Shown in pieces: positions 45,382 to 54,863 of a stretch of 64,000 nucleotides of DNA (its first letter is position 1; every line of letters starts with the position of its first letter). Origin of the DNA: Bernardetia sp. ABR2-2B. GTDB taxonomy: Bacteria; Bacteroidota; Bacteroidia; Cytophagales; Bernardetiaceae. Under the pieces are notes generated by a model. That model ran no database searches. It was not told the origin of the DNA and saw only the letters and a program-made list of their open reading frames with translations. The stretch spans positions 2,407,293-2,471,292 of the forward strand of contig NZ_CP147020.1 in assembly GCF_037126435.1 (NCBI RefSeq). The letters are read 5' to 3'. Made by a program: the position numbers and the translations under genes.

Positions 45382-45897
45382 TTACCCATTAAAAACTTTG
45401 GTAAGATTAACCCCACGCTGCTCTGCAACTGATTTTGCATCACGCATACGCAATAATGCATCAAAAGTAGCACGAACTACATTTCCTGGGTTATTTGAGC
45501 CTTGAGACTTAGCAAGTACGTTTTCAATACCGATTGCTTCCAATACGGCTCTTGCTCCACCACCAGCAATAACTCCTGTACCTGGCGTTGCAGGTTTAAG
45601 CATTACTTTAGCTGCACCAAATTTCCCAATAATTGGGTGAGGTATAGTCTGTCTGATGATAGGTACTTTTACTAAGTTTTTCTTAGCATCTTCTATACCT
45701 TTTTGAATAGCATCTGTTACTTCATTGGCTTTGCCAAGTCCATAACCTGCTACACCGTTGCCATCGCCAACTACAACTAATGCTGCAAAGCTGAAACGAC
45801 GACCACCTTTTACTACTTTCGCTACACGATTGATAGTAACTACTTTTTCTTTTAGTTCTATTTCACTCGCTTTCACGGTATTTACGTTTGCTGCCAT
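45382..45897 (-). CDS. rpsE: 30S ribosomal protein S5
   Basis: 171 residues. The S5 signatures '[20 protein letters not shown]' and '[20 protein letters not shown]' are present, including the GxG loop region near the decoding centre. It follows rplR by 22 nt, one of the few tight junctions in the block, and is followed by a 148-nt spacer before rpmD. Confidence 0.98.
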   Translation of the reverse strand: MAANVNTVKASEIELKEKVVTINRVAKVVKGGRRFSFAALVVVGDGNGVAGYGLGKANEVTDAIQKGIEDAKKNLVKVPIIRQTIPHPIIGKFGAAKVMLKPATPGTGVIAGGGARAVLEAIGIENVLAKSQGSNNPGNVVRATFDALLRMRDAKSVAEQRGVNLTKVFNG

Positions 45898-45919
45898 AAT
45901 TTATTAGGTTGCAAAGGGT

Positions 45920-46276
45920 TTAGAATTGAAGTCCACCTTCTCGTGCGCCTTCTGCTACTGCTTTGATATTTCCATGATATAAGAAACCACTACGATCAAA
46001 AACTGCTTTATCGATGCCTTTTTCTTTAGCACGTTCAGCGAGTTTTACACCTACTTGTTTCGATAGTTCTTGATTGATATGTTTCTCAGCGTCAATATCT
46101 TTGAGAGAAGCACTCACAAGGGTATGCCCATTTACATCATCGATGAGTTGGGTATAAATATATTTATTACTGCGAAATACAGAAAGACGTGGTCTTTCAG
46201 TTGTTCCGACTAATTTTTTACGAATACTGCGTCTGATACGTGTACGACGCTGACTCTTACGTGCTGTAGTTGCCAT
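45920..46276 (-). CDS. rplR: 50S ribosomal protein L18
   Basis: 118 residues, usual length. '[19 protein letters not shown]' and the C-terminal '[20 protein letters not shown]' are the uL18 signatures for 5S rRNA binding. Preceded by a 141-nt spacer after rplF. Confidence 0.98.
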   Translation of the reverse strand: MATTARKSQRRTRIRRSIRKKLVGTTERPRLSVFRSNKYIYTQLIDDVNGHTLVSASLKDIDAEKHINQELSKQVGVKLAERAKEKGIDKAVFDRSGFLYHGNIKAVAEGAREGGLQF

Positions 46277-46417
46277 GATACTAGTTTATTATAAAATTTC
46301 TCAAAATAAGGAACACGAAGTTATCGTATCAAAATTAAATTCTTAATCAAATAATTGCTTGAAACTTAAAAAAAGTATCTAACAAACCATATAAATAAGT
46401 AAATAATTTTTCAATGA

Positions 46418-46969
46418 TTATTTACCTGCGCTCTTACCAGCCTTACGACGAATCTGTTCGCCTACAAAGCGTACACCTTTACCTTTGTATGGTTCAATCT
46501 TACGAAGTGAACGTATTTTAGCAGTAATGTGTCCAAGTAATTCTTTGTCGCTAGATTCTAAGGTAACTTTTGGATTCTGACCTTTCAGCATCTCGGTACT
46601 TACACTAATTTCTTTTGGCACTTGCAAAAAGATAGCGTGTGAGTAACCTAAGTTAAGCTCAAGGATTTGACCTTTTGCTTCTGCTTTATATCCAACACCT
46701 ACAAGCTCTAAATGAGACTTATAACCATTAGAAACGCCTTCCACCATATTTTGTACCAATGAACGGTACAAGCCATGCATAGCACGAGTCTGTTTTTCTT
46801 CGTCTTTGCGTTCGAAAACCAACTTATCATCTTCCACTTTAGCAGTGATTCTTGGGTCAATTGTGCGAGAAAGCTCACCTCTTGTACCTTTGACTTTGAT
46901 GGTGTTTTCCGAAACGTCTATAGTTACTCCACTAGGGATAGTAACTGGATTTTTACCAATTCGTGACAT
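46418..46969 (-). CDS. rplF: 50S ribosomal protein L6
   Basis: 183 residues with both L6 repeats: 'MSRIGKNPVTIPSGVTIDV' at the N-terminus and the C-terminal signature 'RKIEPYKGKGVRFVGEQIRR'. Ordinary for uL6. The 159-nt spacer between rpsH and rplF is AT-rich and noncoding. Confidence 0.98.
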   Translation of the reverse strand: MSRIGKNPVTIPSGVTIDVSENTIKVKGTRGELSRTIDPRITAKVEDDKLVFERKDEEKQTRAMHGLYRSLVQNMVEGVSNGYKSHLELVGVGYKAEAKGQILELNLGYSHAIFLQVPKEISVSTEMLKGQNPKVTLESSDKELLGHITAKIRSLRKIEPYKGKGVRFVGEQIRRKAGKSAGK

Positions 46970-47128
46970 TTTCTATCAGATTTATTAGATAATTTAATTA
47001 TCTATTTTATAGTTATGTAACAACTTTCATTTAAGCAATTAACAAAAATTAGTTTTGTTACAAAAGGTATAAGTCAAGTAATTAAAAGTCTAAATGAATT
47101 ATACGAATTATATGAAATGATTGCAATC

Positions 47129-47527
47129 TTAATATACGTAGCAAAGCACTTCTCCTCCTACACTATTTGTACGAGCTTCTTTGTCAGTCATAACGCCGTG
47201 CGAAGTAGAAATTACTGCAATACCCAATCCATTGAGTACACGAGGTAATTCATTCGCCTTGCGATACTGACGCAGACCTGGCTTACTTACACGCTCTAGG
47301 TGTGTAATAGCAGGAGTACGAGTAGCAGGATGATACTTTAATGCTATTTTGATAGATGCACCTACTGGAGCATCAACAAATTTATAGCCTTGTATATAGC
47401 CTTTATCATATAAAATTTTAGTCATTTCCTTCTTCAATTTTGAAGCTGGAACTTCCACAATTCTATGATTAGCTTTGATTGCGTTTCTGAGTCTAGTCAG
47501 ATAGTCTGCAATAGGATCGGTTGTCAT
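47129..47527 (-). CDS. rpsH: 30S ribosomal protein S8
   Basis: 132 residues. '[19 protein letters not shown]' at the N-terminus and '[20 protein letters not shown]' near the C-terminus are the uS8 signatures. In E. coli S8 represses the spc operon by binding its mRNA near rplE; whether that holds here is unknown. Confidence 0.98.
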   Translation of the reverse strand: MTTDPIADYLTRLRNAIKANHRIVEVPASKLKKEMTKILYDKGYIQGYKFVDAPVGASIKIALKYHPATRTPAITHLERVSKPGLRQYRKANELPRVLNGLGIAVISTSHGVMTDKEARTNSVGGEVLCYVY

Positions 47528-47650
47528 TCCCTCAAGGTTTGTATTCAGGAAATATGAAAAAAGAACTTAATTTTTTATTCTGTATTTATTCCCTAAAATG
47601 TTGTAAAGGTTCTAAAGAATTCGAAATTATTCTAGTTCTTGTAAAAAGTA

Positions 47651-47938
47651 TTACCAGCTTGATTTGGTTACGCCTGGTATTTTTCCGTCGTTAGCCATTT
47701 CTCTAAAAACGACACGACAAATACCAAAACGGCGCATGTAGCCACGAGGGCGACCCGTCAAACGGCAACGATTGTGCAAACGAACAGGAGAAGCATCCTT
47801 AGGAAGTTTGTCAAGAGCAATTTGTGCCTCAACGTCTCCGTTCTTTGCCAATTTTTTGAGTTCTGCACGTTTTGCAGCGTATTTTTCCACCGTTTTTTGG
47901 CGTTTACGCTCACGTGCAATCATCGATGATTTAGCCAT
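47651..47938 (-). CDS. rpsN: 30S ribosomal protein S14 (zinc-free form)
   Basis: 95 residues, slightly longer than the common 89 because of a few extra residues in the '[18 protein letters not shown]' region. The C-terminal '[20 protein letters not shown]' is typical of uS14. The paired CxxC motifs of the zinc-binding form are absent, so this is the C-minus type. Confidence 0.97.
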   Translation of the reverse strand: MAKSSMIARERKRQKTVEKYAAKRAELKKLAKNGDVEAQIALDKLPKDASPVRLHNRCRLTGRPRGYMRRFGICRVVFREMANDGKIPGVTKSSW

Positions 47939-48143
47939 AATGTATGATTGACTTAAATTTGGATTGAACTTTATTTTATTTGAACTTCAATTAGGCTCAG
48001 TTCTGAAACGATACTTTAAAGGTATAATTTGATTTCATTCTATTAGGAATGAAATAAATAACTTCTTATAAAGTATAGATTGAGATAAAGTCAGATTTGT
48101 TCAAAGTTGATTAAATCAAGTAGTTGCGTTAAGCTAATTATAA

Positions 48144-48689
48144 TTAACTACGAAACGGCATACCTAATTCTTTCAAAAGAGCCAATCCTTCTTCATCAGT
48201 TTGAGCAGTAGTAACAAAAGTAATATCCATTCCTGTAATCTGCTTGACTTTATCAATAGAGATTTCAGGGAATATAATTTGTTCTTTCACGCCCAACGTG
48301 TAGTTTCCACGACCATCAAAGCCTTTATCACTAATACCTTTGAAGTCACGTACACGAGGCATTGAAACTGTTACCAAACGATCTAAGAATTCATACATCT
48401 GATCGCCTCTAAGCGTTACACGTACACCAATTGGCATATCTTCACGAAGTTTAAAGTTCGAGATAGCCTTTTTAGAATAGGTAGGTACGGCACGTTGTCC
48501 AGCGATAGTAGAAATTTCTTCTACGGCAGTATCGATGAGTTTCTTGTCTGAAACAGCTTTTCCAACTCCACTATTAATACAAATTTTTTGCAAACGAGCC
48601 ACTCGCATGACTGATTTGAATTCAAATTTATCTTTAAGAGCAGGAACTACTTCATTGAAGTATTTATCTTTTAAACGAGGTGTTGCCAT
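48144..48689 (-). CDS. rplE: 50S ribosomal protein L5
   Basis: 181 residues. Signatures '[16 protein letters not shown]', '[20 protein letters not shown]' and '[20 protein letters not shown]' identify uL5, the 5S rRNA-binding protein. It starts 2 nt after the rplX stop, the tightest junction in the block, while a 205-nt spacer follows before rpsN. Confidence 0.98.
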   Translation of the reverse strand: MATPRLKDKYFNEVVPALKDKFEFKSVMRVARLQKICINSGVGKAVSDKKLIDTAVEEISTIAGQRAVPTYSKKAISNFKLREDMPIGVRVTLRGDQMYEFLDRLVTVSMPRVRDFKGISDKGFDGRGNYTLGVKEQIIFPEISIDKVKQITGMDITFVTTAQTDEEGLALLKELGMPFRS

Positions 48690-48691
48690 AA

Positions 48692-49033
48692 CTATTTAAT
48701 AATTTCACCACTTGTTTTGTAATAACGAGCAAGTTTACCGTTCTCATCTTTTTTGCGACCGATGCGAGTAGCTTTGCCAGAAGCATCTACATGCGCTACG
48801 TTGCTGATGTGAATAGGAGCTTCCATTTCGATGATACCACCTTCTGGATTGTTAGCAGACGGTTTAATATGCTTTTTAACCATATTAATTCCTTCTAGGA
48901 TAACACGCTGCTCACTAACTCTTACTTCAGTAATTGTTCCTTGTTCGCCTTTGTGGTTGCCCGCAATTACGATTACGTTGTCTCCCCTCTTTACATGAAG
49001 TTTGACAGATTTTTGAGTGTTTTTCTTTTTCAT
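48692..49033 (-). CDS. rplX: 50S ribosomal protein L24
   Basis: 113 residues from the ATG at 49033; an in-frame TTG at 49054 would add seven residues that do not fit the family. KOW motif '[19 protein letters not shown]' and '[11 protein letters not shown]' identify uL24, which starts assembly of the large subunit. Confidence 0.96.
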   Translation of the reverse strand: MKKKNTQKSVKLHVKRGDNVIVIAGNHKGEQGTITEVRVSEQRVILEGINMVKKHIKPSANNPEGGIIEMEAPIHISNVAHVDASGKATRIGRKKDENGKLARYYKTSGEIIK

Positions 49034-49169
49034 AATCCGTAAGGATTTGTACAATTAGTACATTAGTGTCTAACACTTAATAATTTAAAGAAGAATCTTT
49101 TAATTGAAAATTTACAATTAAAAATTGAAAAGTATTAATTTTCAGTTTTCCGTTATTAATTATCAATCA

Positions 49170-49538
49170 TTAAAGAACTTCGGGAGCTAAAGATACAATT
49201 TTCATGAATCTTTTATCTCTTAGTTCACGTGCCACTGGGCCAAAAATACGAGTACCACGAGGCTCATTTTGAGCATTTAGTAATACTGCTGCATTTTCTT
49301 CAAAGCGAATATATGAACCATCTTTACGGCGTATCTCTTTTTTGGTACGCACTACGACTGCTTTCGAAACTGCACCTTTCTTGATATTTCCAGAAGGAAT
49401 TGCAGATTTAACAGAAACGACAATTGTATCTCCTACAGAAGCATAACGCTTTTTTGTACCGCCTAATACACGAATACATAAAACTTCTTTTGCTCCAGAG
49501 TTGTCAGCAACTGCTAAACGACTTTCTTGTTGAATCAT
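49170..49538 (-). CDS. rplN: 50S ribosomal protein L14
   Basis: 122 residues, the standard length. '[20 protein letters not shown]' and the C-terminal '[19 protein letters not shown]' are typical of uL14. It is bordered by AT-rich spacers of about 136 and 154 nt. Confidence 0.98.
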   Translation of the reverse strand: MIQQESRLAVADNSGAKEVLCIRVLGGTKKRYASVGDTIVVSVKSAIPSGNIKKGAVSKAVVVRTKKEIRRKDGSYIRFEENAAVLLNAQNEPRGTRIFGPVARELRDKRFMKIVSLAPEVL

Positions 49539-49692
49539 CGCTCAATAGTAATTAGAGAGTGAAACGATGTGCTACTAAAATTGATTATCAATTGAATACT
49601 CAAAAAAAGTAACGTTATTTTTAGATTGTTTTGCTTAAAAAAATATTCAAAAGCAAAACTTAGAAGAGCTTTTTTTTGCAACTAAATACAAA

Positions 49693-49974
49693 TTATTTAG
49701 CACGTTCTAAGATTTCGACCAAACGCCAACGTTTAAGTTTGCTAAGTGGTCTTGTTTCCATAATACGAACACGGTCTCCGATGTTAGCAGTATTGCCTTC
49801 GTCGTGTGCCATGAATGTAGAAGTTTTCTTTACAAACTTTCCGTATAATGGATGTTTCACTTTACGCTCTACTGTAATTGTAATTGTAGATGTCATTTTA
49901 TTACTTTTGACAATTCCAATACGTTCTTTACGGCTTTTGCGTTCAGTGTTTTGTACTGTTGGTTGTTGTTCCAT
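49693..49974 (-). CDS. rpsQ: 30S ribosomal protein S17
   Basis: 93 residues. '[20 protein letters not shown]' and '[20 protein letters not shown]' identify uS17. A short Gln-rich N-terminal extension ([13 protein letters not shown]) precedes the conserved part; the next in-frame ATG lies inside the conserved region, so the extension seems real. Confidence 0.97.
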   Translation of the reverse strand: MEQQPTVQNTERKSRKERIGIVKSNKMTSTITITVERKVKHPLYGKFVKKTSTFMAHDEGNTANIGDRVRIMETRPLSKLKRWRLVEILERAK

Positions 49975-50019
49975 AGTCAGAATACTGTTAGAAATAATTA
50001 CTCAATTTATAATAAGTAA

Positions 50020-50232
50020 TTACTTAGATTTAGCAATTTTTCTTGCTGTTTGTTCAGTCTTTAGACGAGCTACCATACGTTTTGCATCTCTAATGCTTGA
50101 AGGATTCTCAATTTGAGAAATAGCGTGGCTAAATTTCAAGCGTTGAAGAGCAGTTTGTTGTTCAGCTATTTTAGTAGCTAAGGCTGCATCATCTAGTCCT
50201 CTGATTTCGTCTTTTGTTTCTTTAATTGTCAT
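50020..50232 (-). CDS. rpmC: 50S ribosomal protein L29
   Basis: 70 residues, mostly helical. 'LQRLKFSHAISQIENPSSIR' followed by 'KRMVARLKTEQTARK' is the uL29 signature. It lies between rplP and rpsQ as in most bacteria. Confidence 0.97.
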   Translation of the reverse strand: MTIKETKDEIRGLDDAALATKIAEQQTALQRLKFSHAISQIENPSSIRDAKRMVARLKTEQTARKIAKSK

Positions 50233-50319
50233 AACTTTGTGAAATAAAGGTCGGTTAAGATATAAGTTTATACCTACAAAACTTTCGTAAAGTCAAAGGC
50301 AAGCCTTTAACCTACTAGC

Positions 50320-50745
50320 TTATGCTTCGTAATCAATACGAGTTACAAATTTAGTTTTGATTGGTAGTTTTTGAGCTGCAAGGCGCAATGCTTCACTAGC
50401 TATTTGTCTATCTACACCCGAAATTTCAAAAAGAACTGTACCTGGTACGACAGGAGCTACCCAATATTCAGGAGCACCTTTACCCTTACCCATACGAACC
50501 TCTGCAGGTTTTTTGGTAATTGGTTTGTCAGGGAAAATGCGAATCCAGACCTGACCTTGACGCTTCATTGCACGAGTAACGGCAATACGAGCTGCTTCAA
50601 TTTGACGTGAAGTAATCCACGCTGGTTCCAAGGCTTTGATACCGAAATCACCAAAATCCACCAAAAAACCACGTTGAGCAATACCTCTAGTACGACGTAC
50701 TTCTTTATGACGTTTACGAAACTTGGTGCGCTTAGGCTGTAACAT
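50320..50745 (-). CDS. rplP: 50S ribosomal protein L16
   Basis: 141 residues. '[20 protein letters not shown]' and '[20 protein letters not shown]' identify uL16. It is the first gene of this block: rpsC, which normally precedes it, is missing, and a leader of about 500 nt runs back to a consensus promoter. A purine-rich AAAAGGAG lies directly before the ATG (2-nt spacing), unusual in a phylum that rarely uses Shine-Dalgarno sequences. Confidence 0.98.
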   Translation of the reverse strand: MLQPKRTKFRKRHKEVRRTRGIAQRGFLVDFGDFGIKALEPAWITSRQIEAARIAVTRAMKRQGQVWIRIFPDKPITKKPAEVRMGKGKGAPEYWVAPVVPGTVLFEISGVDRQIASEALRLAAQKLPIKTKFVTRIDYEA

Positions 50746-51255
50746 AACTCCTTTTGCGTTTAATGGTCTTTAAAAAGATAAATTTGAAAATGATTTTTGA
50801 GAAAAATAAATAATTGAATTATGAATTAACTTAAAATCGTTTCAAAATATCAATTATGAATTACGTTTTTTAATCTGTTCCTTAGATTTTCTGATTCAGA
50901 AACGAACAATAAAAAAAAGTTTTCTTTTAAAGAATAAATTCGGATTAGGAAATTAATCTTTTCAAAAAACTTAATATAATATAGTTCTATAAAAGAAGTC
51001 AGATTAGATTACGCTTTTCAAATCCCTTTGTAGATGCTATGTAAATCAGAATTGTTCTTTTCTACACGTACTTGGATTCTTTCTCAAAAATTCTTTAATA
51101 TAATTGCTTTATCTAAAAAGCAACTTTATTAGTATATTCTAGCAACCTTTATTGCATAAAAGGCTCAAGAAAAGCGATTTTGAAAAAGGACTTGTACGTA
51201 AATGAACGCCTTATTTCACAACAATTTGTTCACGTATAGTATCCTTTAGGGAATG
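50746..51255 (-). other. About 500-nt 5' leader of the ribosomal block
   Basis: AT-rich, no ORF of note. It contains a small stem-loop near 51140-51165 (CCTTT/AAAGG around TATGCAAT) and two copies of a palindromic AATTCATAATT-type motif (about 50813-50828 and 50849-50866). Predicted to be transcribed from the promoter at 51256-51286 and to carry possible control elements. Confidence 0.5.
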
Positions 51256-51286
51256 CAAAGGTACGAATAATTTACAGACTTCCAAA
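51256..51286 (-). promoter_or_regulatory. Consensus promoter of ribosomal block
   Basis: Read leftward: TTTG, 19 nt, TACCTTTG, an exact Bacteroidota-type match. It is back to back with the promoter of the rightward acyltransferase operon at 51398-51428. Confidence 0.8.
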
Positions 51287-51397
51287 TAGATAGCATAAAA
51301 ATTCCCAATTATTTTAGATTATTTCTCTATATGGGGAACTTTTTTATTAAAGCTGTCAGTGGTTTAGTAGATAGATTAAAGAGAACACAAATTAAAA

Positions 51398-51428
51398 TTT
51401 GCTAAACAACTTAATGTTATTACATTTG
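51398..51428 (+). promoter_or_regulatory. Consensus promoter of MBOAT operon
   Basis: TTTG, 19 nt, TACATTTG; exact consensus. The predicted leader before the MBOAT start at 51502 is about 65 nt. Confidence 0.75.
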
Positions 51429-51501
51429 TTGATATGAATTATATATTGTGCTGAAAAAAATACAGTAAAAAAATTAATATTACAAGTAATGACTAGAAAC
51501 A

Positions 51502-52965
51502 ATGTTATTTAATTCGATTGATTTTGCTATTTTCTTGCCAATAGTATTTATCCTTTACTGGTTTGTCACATATAAGAACTTGAAACTCCAAAACTTCCTA
51601 ATAGTAACAGCAAGTTATTTATTTTATGGTTGGTGGGATTGGAGGTTTTTATTATTGATAGTTTTCAGTACCATCATTGACTACACCGTTGGACAAAAAC
51701 TAAGAAATGAAGAAAATAAAGGTAAAAGAAAAATCCTACTGTGGATAAGCATTTTAGTTAATTTTGGACTGCTAGGCTTTTTTAAGTATTACAATTTTTT
51801 TCTTGATAACTTTATAACAGCATTTTCATTTTTAGGTACAGATATAACAACTAATTCATTAAATATCATTTTACCTGTTGGAATTAGTTTTTATACCTTT
51901 CAAACTTTGAGTTATACAATTGATATTTATAAGCGAGAACTTGAACCAACAGATGATTTTATCGCTTTTTCGGCTTTTGTGAGTTTTTTTCCTCAATTAG
52001 TTGCAGGGCCAATTGAGAGGGCAACCCATTTACTTCCCCAGTTCTATAGAAAGCGCACTTTTGATTATTTGAAAGCAGTTGACGGTATGCGCCAAATTCT
52101 ATGGGGTTTATTCAAAAAAGTGGTAATTGCTGATAATTGTGCTGAGTATGCAAATCTCATTTTTAATAACTCAACTGAATACTCGGGAAGTACGTTAGTG
52201 CTTGGTGCTCTATTCTTTACTTTTCAAATTTATGGTGACTTTTCAGGATATTCTGATATTGCAATCGGAACGTCTAGGCTTTTTGGTTTTGATTTAATGC
52301 AAAATTTTAATTTTCCTTATTTTTCGAGAGATGTTGCCGAGTTTTGGAGAAGGTGGCATATTTCTCTTTCTACTTGGTTTAGAGACTATCTTTATATTCC
52401 TTTGGGTGGAAGCCGTGGTAATAACTGGACAAAGATTAGAAATGTGTTTATTATTTTCATTGTGAGTGGGTTTTGGCACGGTGCAAATTGGACGTTTATT
52501 ATTTGGGGAATATTAAATGCAGTTTATTTTCTACCTCTTTTACTGACTAATATTAATCGAAATAATTTAGAGGTAGTAGCAAAAGGAAAACTTTTACCAA
52601 GTCTAAAAGAATTATTTTTCATGTTGTCCACATTTGCCCTTACCGTTTTTGCTTGGATATTCTTCAGAGCTGAAAATATTGGACATGCATTTTCATTTAT
52701 TCAAGACATGCTAATTGGTCTTATGACAAAAAGTGGATATGTTCAAACAATAAACTTAGTCCATTGGCAAATTGGGTATAAAGTTTTGTTTTTAGTGTTA
52801 ATTTTTATTCTAATGGAGTGGGCAGGAAGAGAGGGGCAATACGCAATTTCAGATATAGGTATGAAGTGGAAGCGCCCATTCAGATATGCCCTATATTACT
52901 TAATTATAGCTGCAATTTATTGGTTTGGTGGCAATGAGCAACAGTTTATTTATTTCCAATTTTAA
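51502..52965 (+). CDS. MBOAT-family O-acyltransferase (AlgI/DltB-like)
   Basis: 487 residues with about ten transmembrane helices. MBOAT hallmarks are present: 'FWRRWHISLSTWFRDYLYIP' followed by LGGSRG, and the catalytic His326 in 'GFWHGANWTF'. Relatives acetylate or acylate alginate, teichoic acid or other polymers outside the membrane, together with an SGNH partner. The next gene, 2 nt downstream, encodes just such a partner. The acceptor is unknown because no polysaccharide genes are adjacent. Confidence 0.93.
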   Translation: MLFNSIDFAIFLPIVFILYWFVTYKNLKLQNFLIVTASYLFYGWWDWRFLLLIVFSTIIDYTVGQKLRNEENKGKRKILLWISILVNFGLLGFFKYYNFFLDNFITAFSFLGTDITTNSLNIILPVGISFYTFQTLSYTIDIYKRELEPTDDFIAFSAFVSFFPQLVAGPIERATHLLPQFYRKRTFDYLKAVDGMRQILWGLFKKVVIADNCAEYANLIFNNSTEYSGSTLVLGALFFTFQIYGDFSGYSDIAIGTSRLFGFDLMQNFNFPYFSRDVAEFWRRWHISLSTWFRDYLYIPLGGSRGNNWTKIRNVFIIFIVSGFWHGANWTFIIWGILNAVYFLPLLLTNINRNNLEVVAKGKLLPSLKELFFMLSTFALTVFAWIFFRAENIGHAFSFIQDMLIGLMTKSGYVQTINLVHWQIGYKVLFLVLIFILMEWAGREGQYAISDIGMKWKRPFRYALYYLIIAAIYWFGGNEQQFIYFQF

Positions 52966-52967
52966 TT

Positions 52968-53816
52968 ATGAAACAGTTTGTCAGAAGGTCTATTTTATTT
53001 TTTATTCCATTAATTTCCGTGTTATATATAAGATCAATCTACCTACTAATTAGTGATGAGTATAAAAACATTGTTGCAGGTGATGAAATTTATATATCTA
53101 TCAAAAAAAGTAAGCAGAAATCAAACAAAAAGATTGTACTTATTGGCGATAGTGTTGGGAATCAACTCTTCAGTAACGAGAACGATCATGATTCAATAAA
53201 TTCGTTAGCTTCTAATCAAGCGATTGGAGTGGTTGGTCAATATCTTTTACTAAATAATTATCTTGAATCAGGTAACAAACCTGAGAGGGTTTATATGATA
53301 TATAATCCATTTAGTTTTCAAAATAATCTAAATCAAATTTTTACTTTTCATTATTTCTTAAAGCCATTTTATAAAGATGAATATGTAGATATGTTTTCTA
53401 ATACTGTAATAAATCAAATAGATAAAATACCGTTTTCTAATTTTTGTCGTGAACCATACATATTAACGTCAAACTGGAGTCCTGATTTTAATTCCGATGA
53501 TAGTATTGATTATACTTTTTTATCTCCTATTTCAAAAGAATACTTAATTAAAATAAATAAATTATGCACTACAAACAATATAAGTTTTCATATTATACCA
53601 GCACCAACTAAAGAGTCTAATAAAAGAGTAGTACAACGTTTTAATAAAGAGGAAATTTTAGGGTTATCTTTAGAAAATGAATTAACTTATTATTTGAATA
53701 ATATTGGTTACTTTCCTGATAGTTTATTCTTAGATTATGTGCATCTGAAAGAACCTAAAAAGTTAAGAAGTTATATTTTGAACGAAATGAATCAGATAAA
53801 AAAACATCAAAAGTGA
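52968..53816 (+). CDS. SGNH-hydrolase-like acyltransfer partner of MBOAT
   Basis: 282 residues with an N-terminal membrane anchor (about 8-27). SGNH block I is 'KIVLIGDSVGNQLFS' (Asp61-Ser62) and block V is 'SLFLDYVHLKEP' (Asp256, His259), which gives the Ser and Asp-x-x-His of the family. Similar in plan to AlgJ/AlgX or DltD, which take acyl groups from the MBOAT protein. Its start is 2 nt after the MBOAT stop and its end overlaps the glutaminase start by 4 nt. Confidence 0.75.
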   Translation: MKQFVRRSILFFIPLISVLYIRSIYLLISDEYKNIVAGDEIYISIKKSKQKSNKKIVLIGDSVGNQLFSNENDHDSINSLASNQAIGVVGQYLLLNNYLESGNKPERVYMIYNPFSFQNNLNQIFTFHYFLKPFYKDEYVDMFSNTVINQIDKIPFSNFCREPYILTSNWSPDFNSDDSIDYTFLSPISKEYLIKINKLCTTNNISFHIIPAPTKESNKRVVQRFNKEEILGLSLENELTYYLNNIGYFPDSLFLDYVHLKEPKKLRSYILNEMNQIKKHQK

Positions 53817-54727
53817 ATTTTAAAGAAATAATTGAAGAGATATATCATAAAGTTAAAAATATAGATAGCAAAGGAGAGGTAGCCTCTTATATCCCTGAAC
53901 TAGCAACTGTTGATGCAGAAAGTTTCGGAATATATATTTCTACACTTGACCAAAACAACTTTGGTATTGGGAACTGGCAAGATAAATTTTCTATTCAGAG
54001 TATTGCTAAAGTATTATCACTCGTTTTGGCTTACCGAATGGTAGGCGAGAAAATATGGACTCGGCTTGGTGTTGAGCCTTCTGGGAACCCATTCAATTCG
54101 CTTACTCAATTAGAAGTAGATAATGGAATACCTAGAAATCCGTTTATAAATGCTGGTGCAATCGTAATTTGTGATATTTTGATTAGCCATTTAGAAAACC
54201 CAAAAGAAGATTTTTTGGCTTTTGTAAGAAGTATTTCTAATAATACAGCATTAAACTACTCTTATGCAGTTGCTGAATCTGAAAAGGAAATAGGTTTTCG
54301 AAATATAGCCCTATGTAATTTTATTAAATCTTTTGGGAATATTGAAAACGAGCCTTCTGAAGTTCTTAATTTCTATTTTGACCTTTGTTCTTTAGAAATG
54401 AATTGCCAACAGCTTTCAGAAGCCTTTTTGTTTTTAGCAAATAATGGACGTAGAACAATTGATAATATTGCTATTCTTACTAAAAGTCAGTCAAAGAGAA
54501 TCAATGCACTTATGCAAACTTGTGGATTTTATGATGAGTCTGGAGAGTTTGCCTTTAAAGTTGGTTTACCTGGAAAAAGTGGTGTTGGTGGAGGAATTAT
54601 AGCAGTCCATCCAAATCAATACACAATTGCCGTTTGGAGTCCAAAACTAAACAAAAAAGGAAACTCATATAAAGGGATGCGATTTCTTGAAGACTTTACA
54701 ACAAAATCGGAATTATCTATTTTTTAA
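53813..54727 (+). CDS. glsA: Glutaminase A
   Basis: 304 residues from a GTG whose codon overlaps the preceding stop (GTGA). Serine-dependent glutaminase of the beta-lactamase-like fold; hydrolyses glutamine to glutamate and ammonia. The SxxK site is Ser63-Lys66 in 'SIQSIAK'; other family blocks are 'GVEPSGNPFNS', 'PRNPFINAGAI' and 'GLPGKSGVGGGIIAV'. No signal peptide. Its translational coupling to an MBOAT/SGNH pair is unusual. Confidence 0.95.
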   Translation: MNFKEIIEEIYHKVKNIDSKGEVASYIPELATVDAESFGIYISTLDQNNFGIGNWQDKFSIQSIAKVLSLVLAYRMVGEKIWTRLGVEPSGNPFNSLTQLEVDNGIPRNPFINAGAIVICDILISHLENPKEDFLAFVRSISNNTALNYSYAVAESEKEIGFRNIALCNFIKSFGNIENEPSEVLNFYFDLCSLEMNCQQLSEAFLFLANNGRRTIDNIAILTKSQSKRINALMQTCGFYDESGEFAFKVGLPGKSGVGGGIIAVHPNQYTIAVWSPKLNKKGNSYKGMRFLEDFTTKSELSIF

Positions 54728-54863
54728 AAACACTAAAATTTTACAAGGTTAGTATAATAAGATAAATATTTATCAATGTTTATGTTTTTTTTCAAAAATA
54801 AACAAAAGTGATTAGATTTACAGAAAATGTATTTAATGAAAAAATTATATCAAAATAAATACT

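Noticed and set aside
49034-49054. TTG start of rplX
   Set aside because: The ATG at 49033 gives the normal L24 length and N-terminus.
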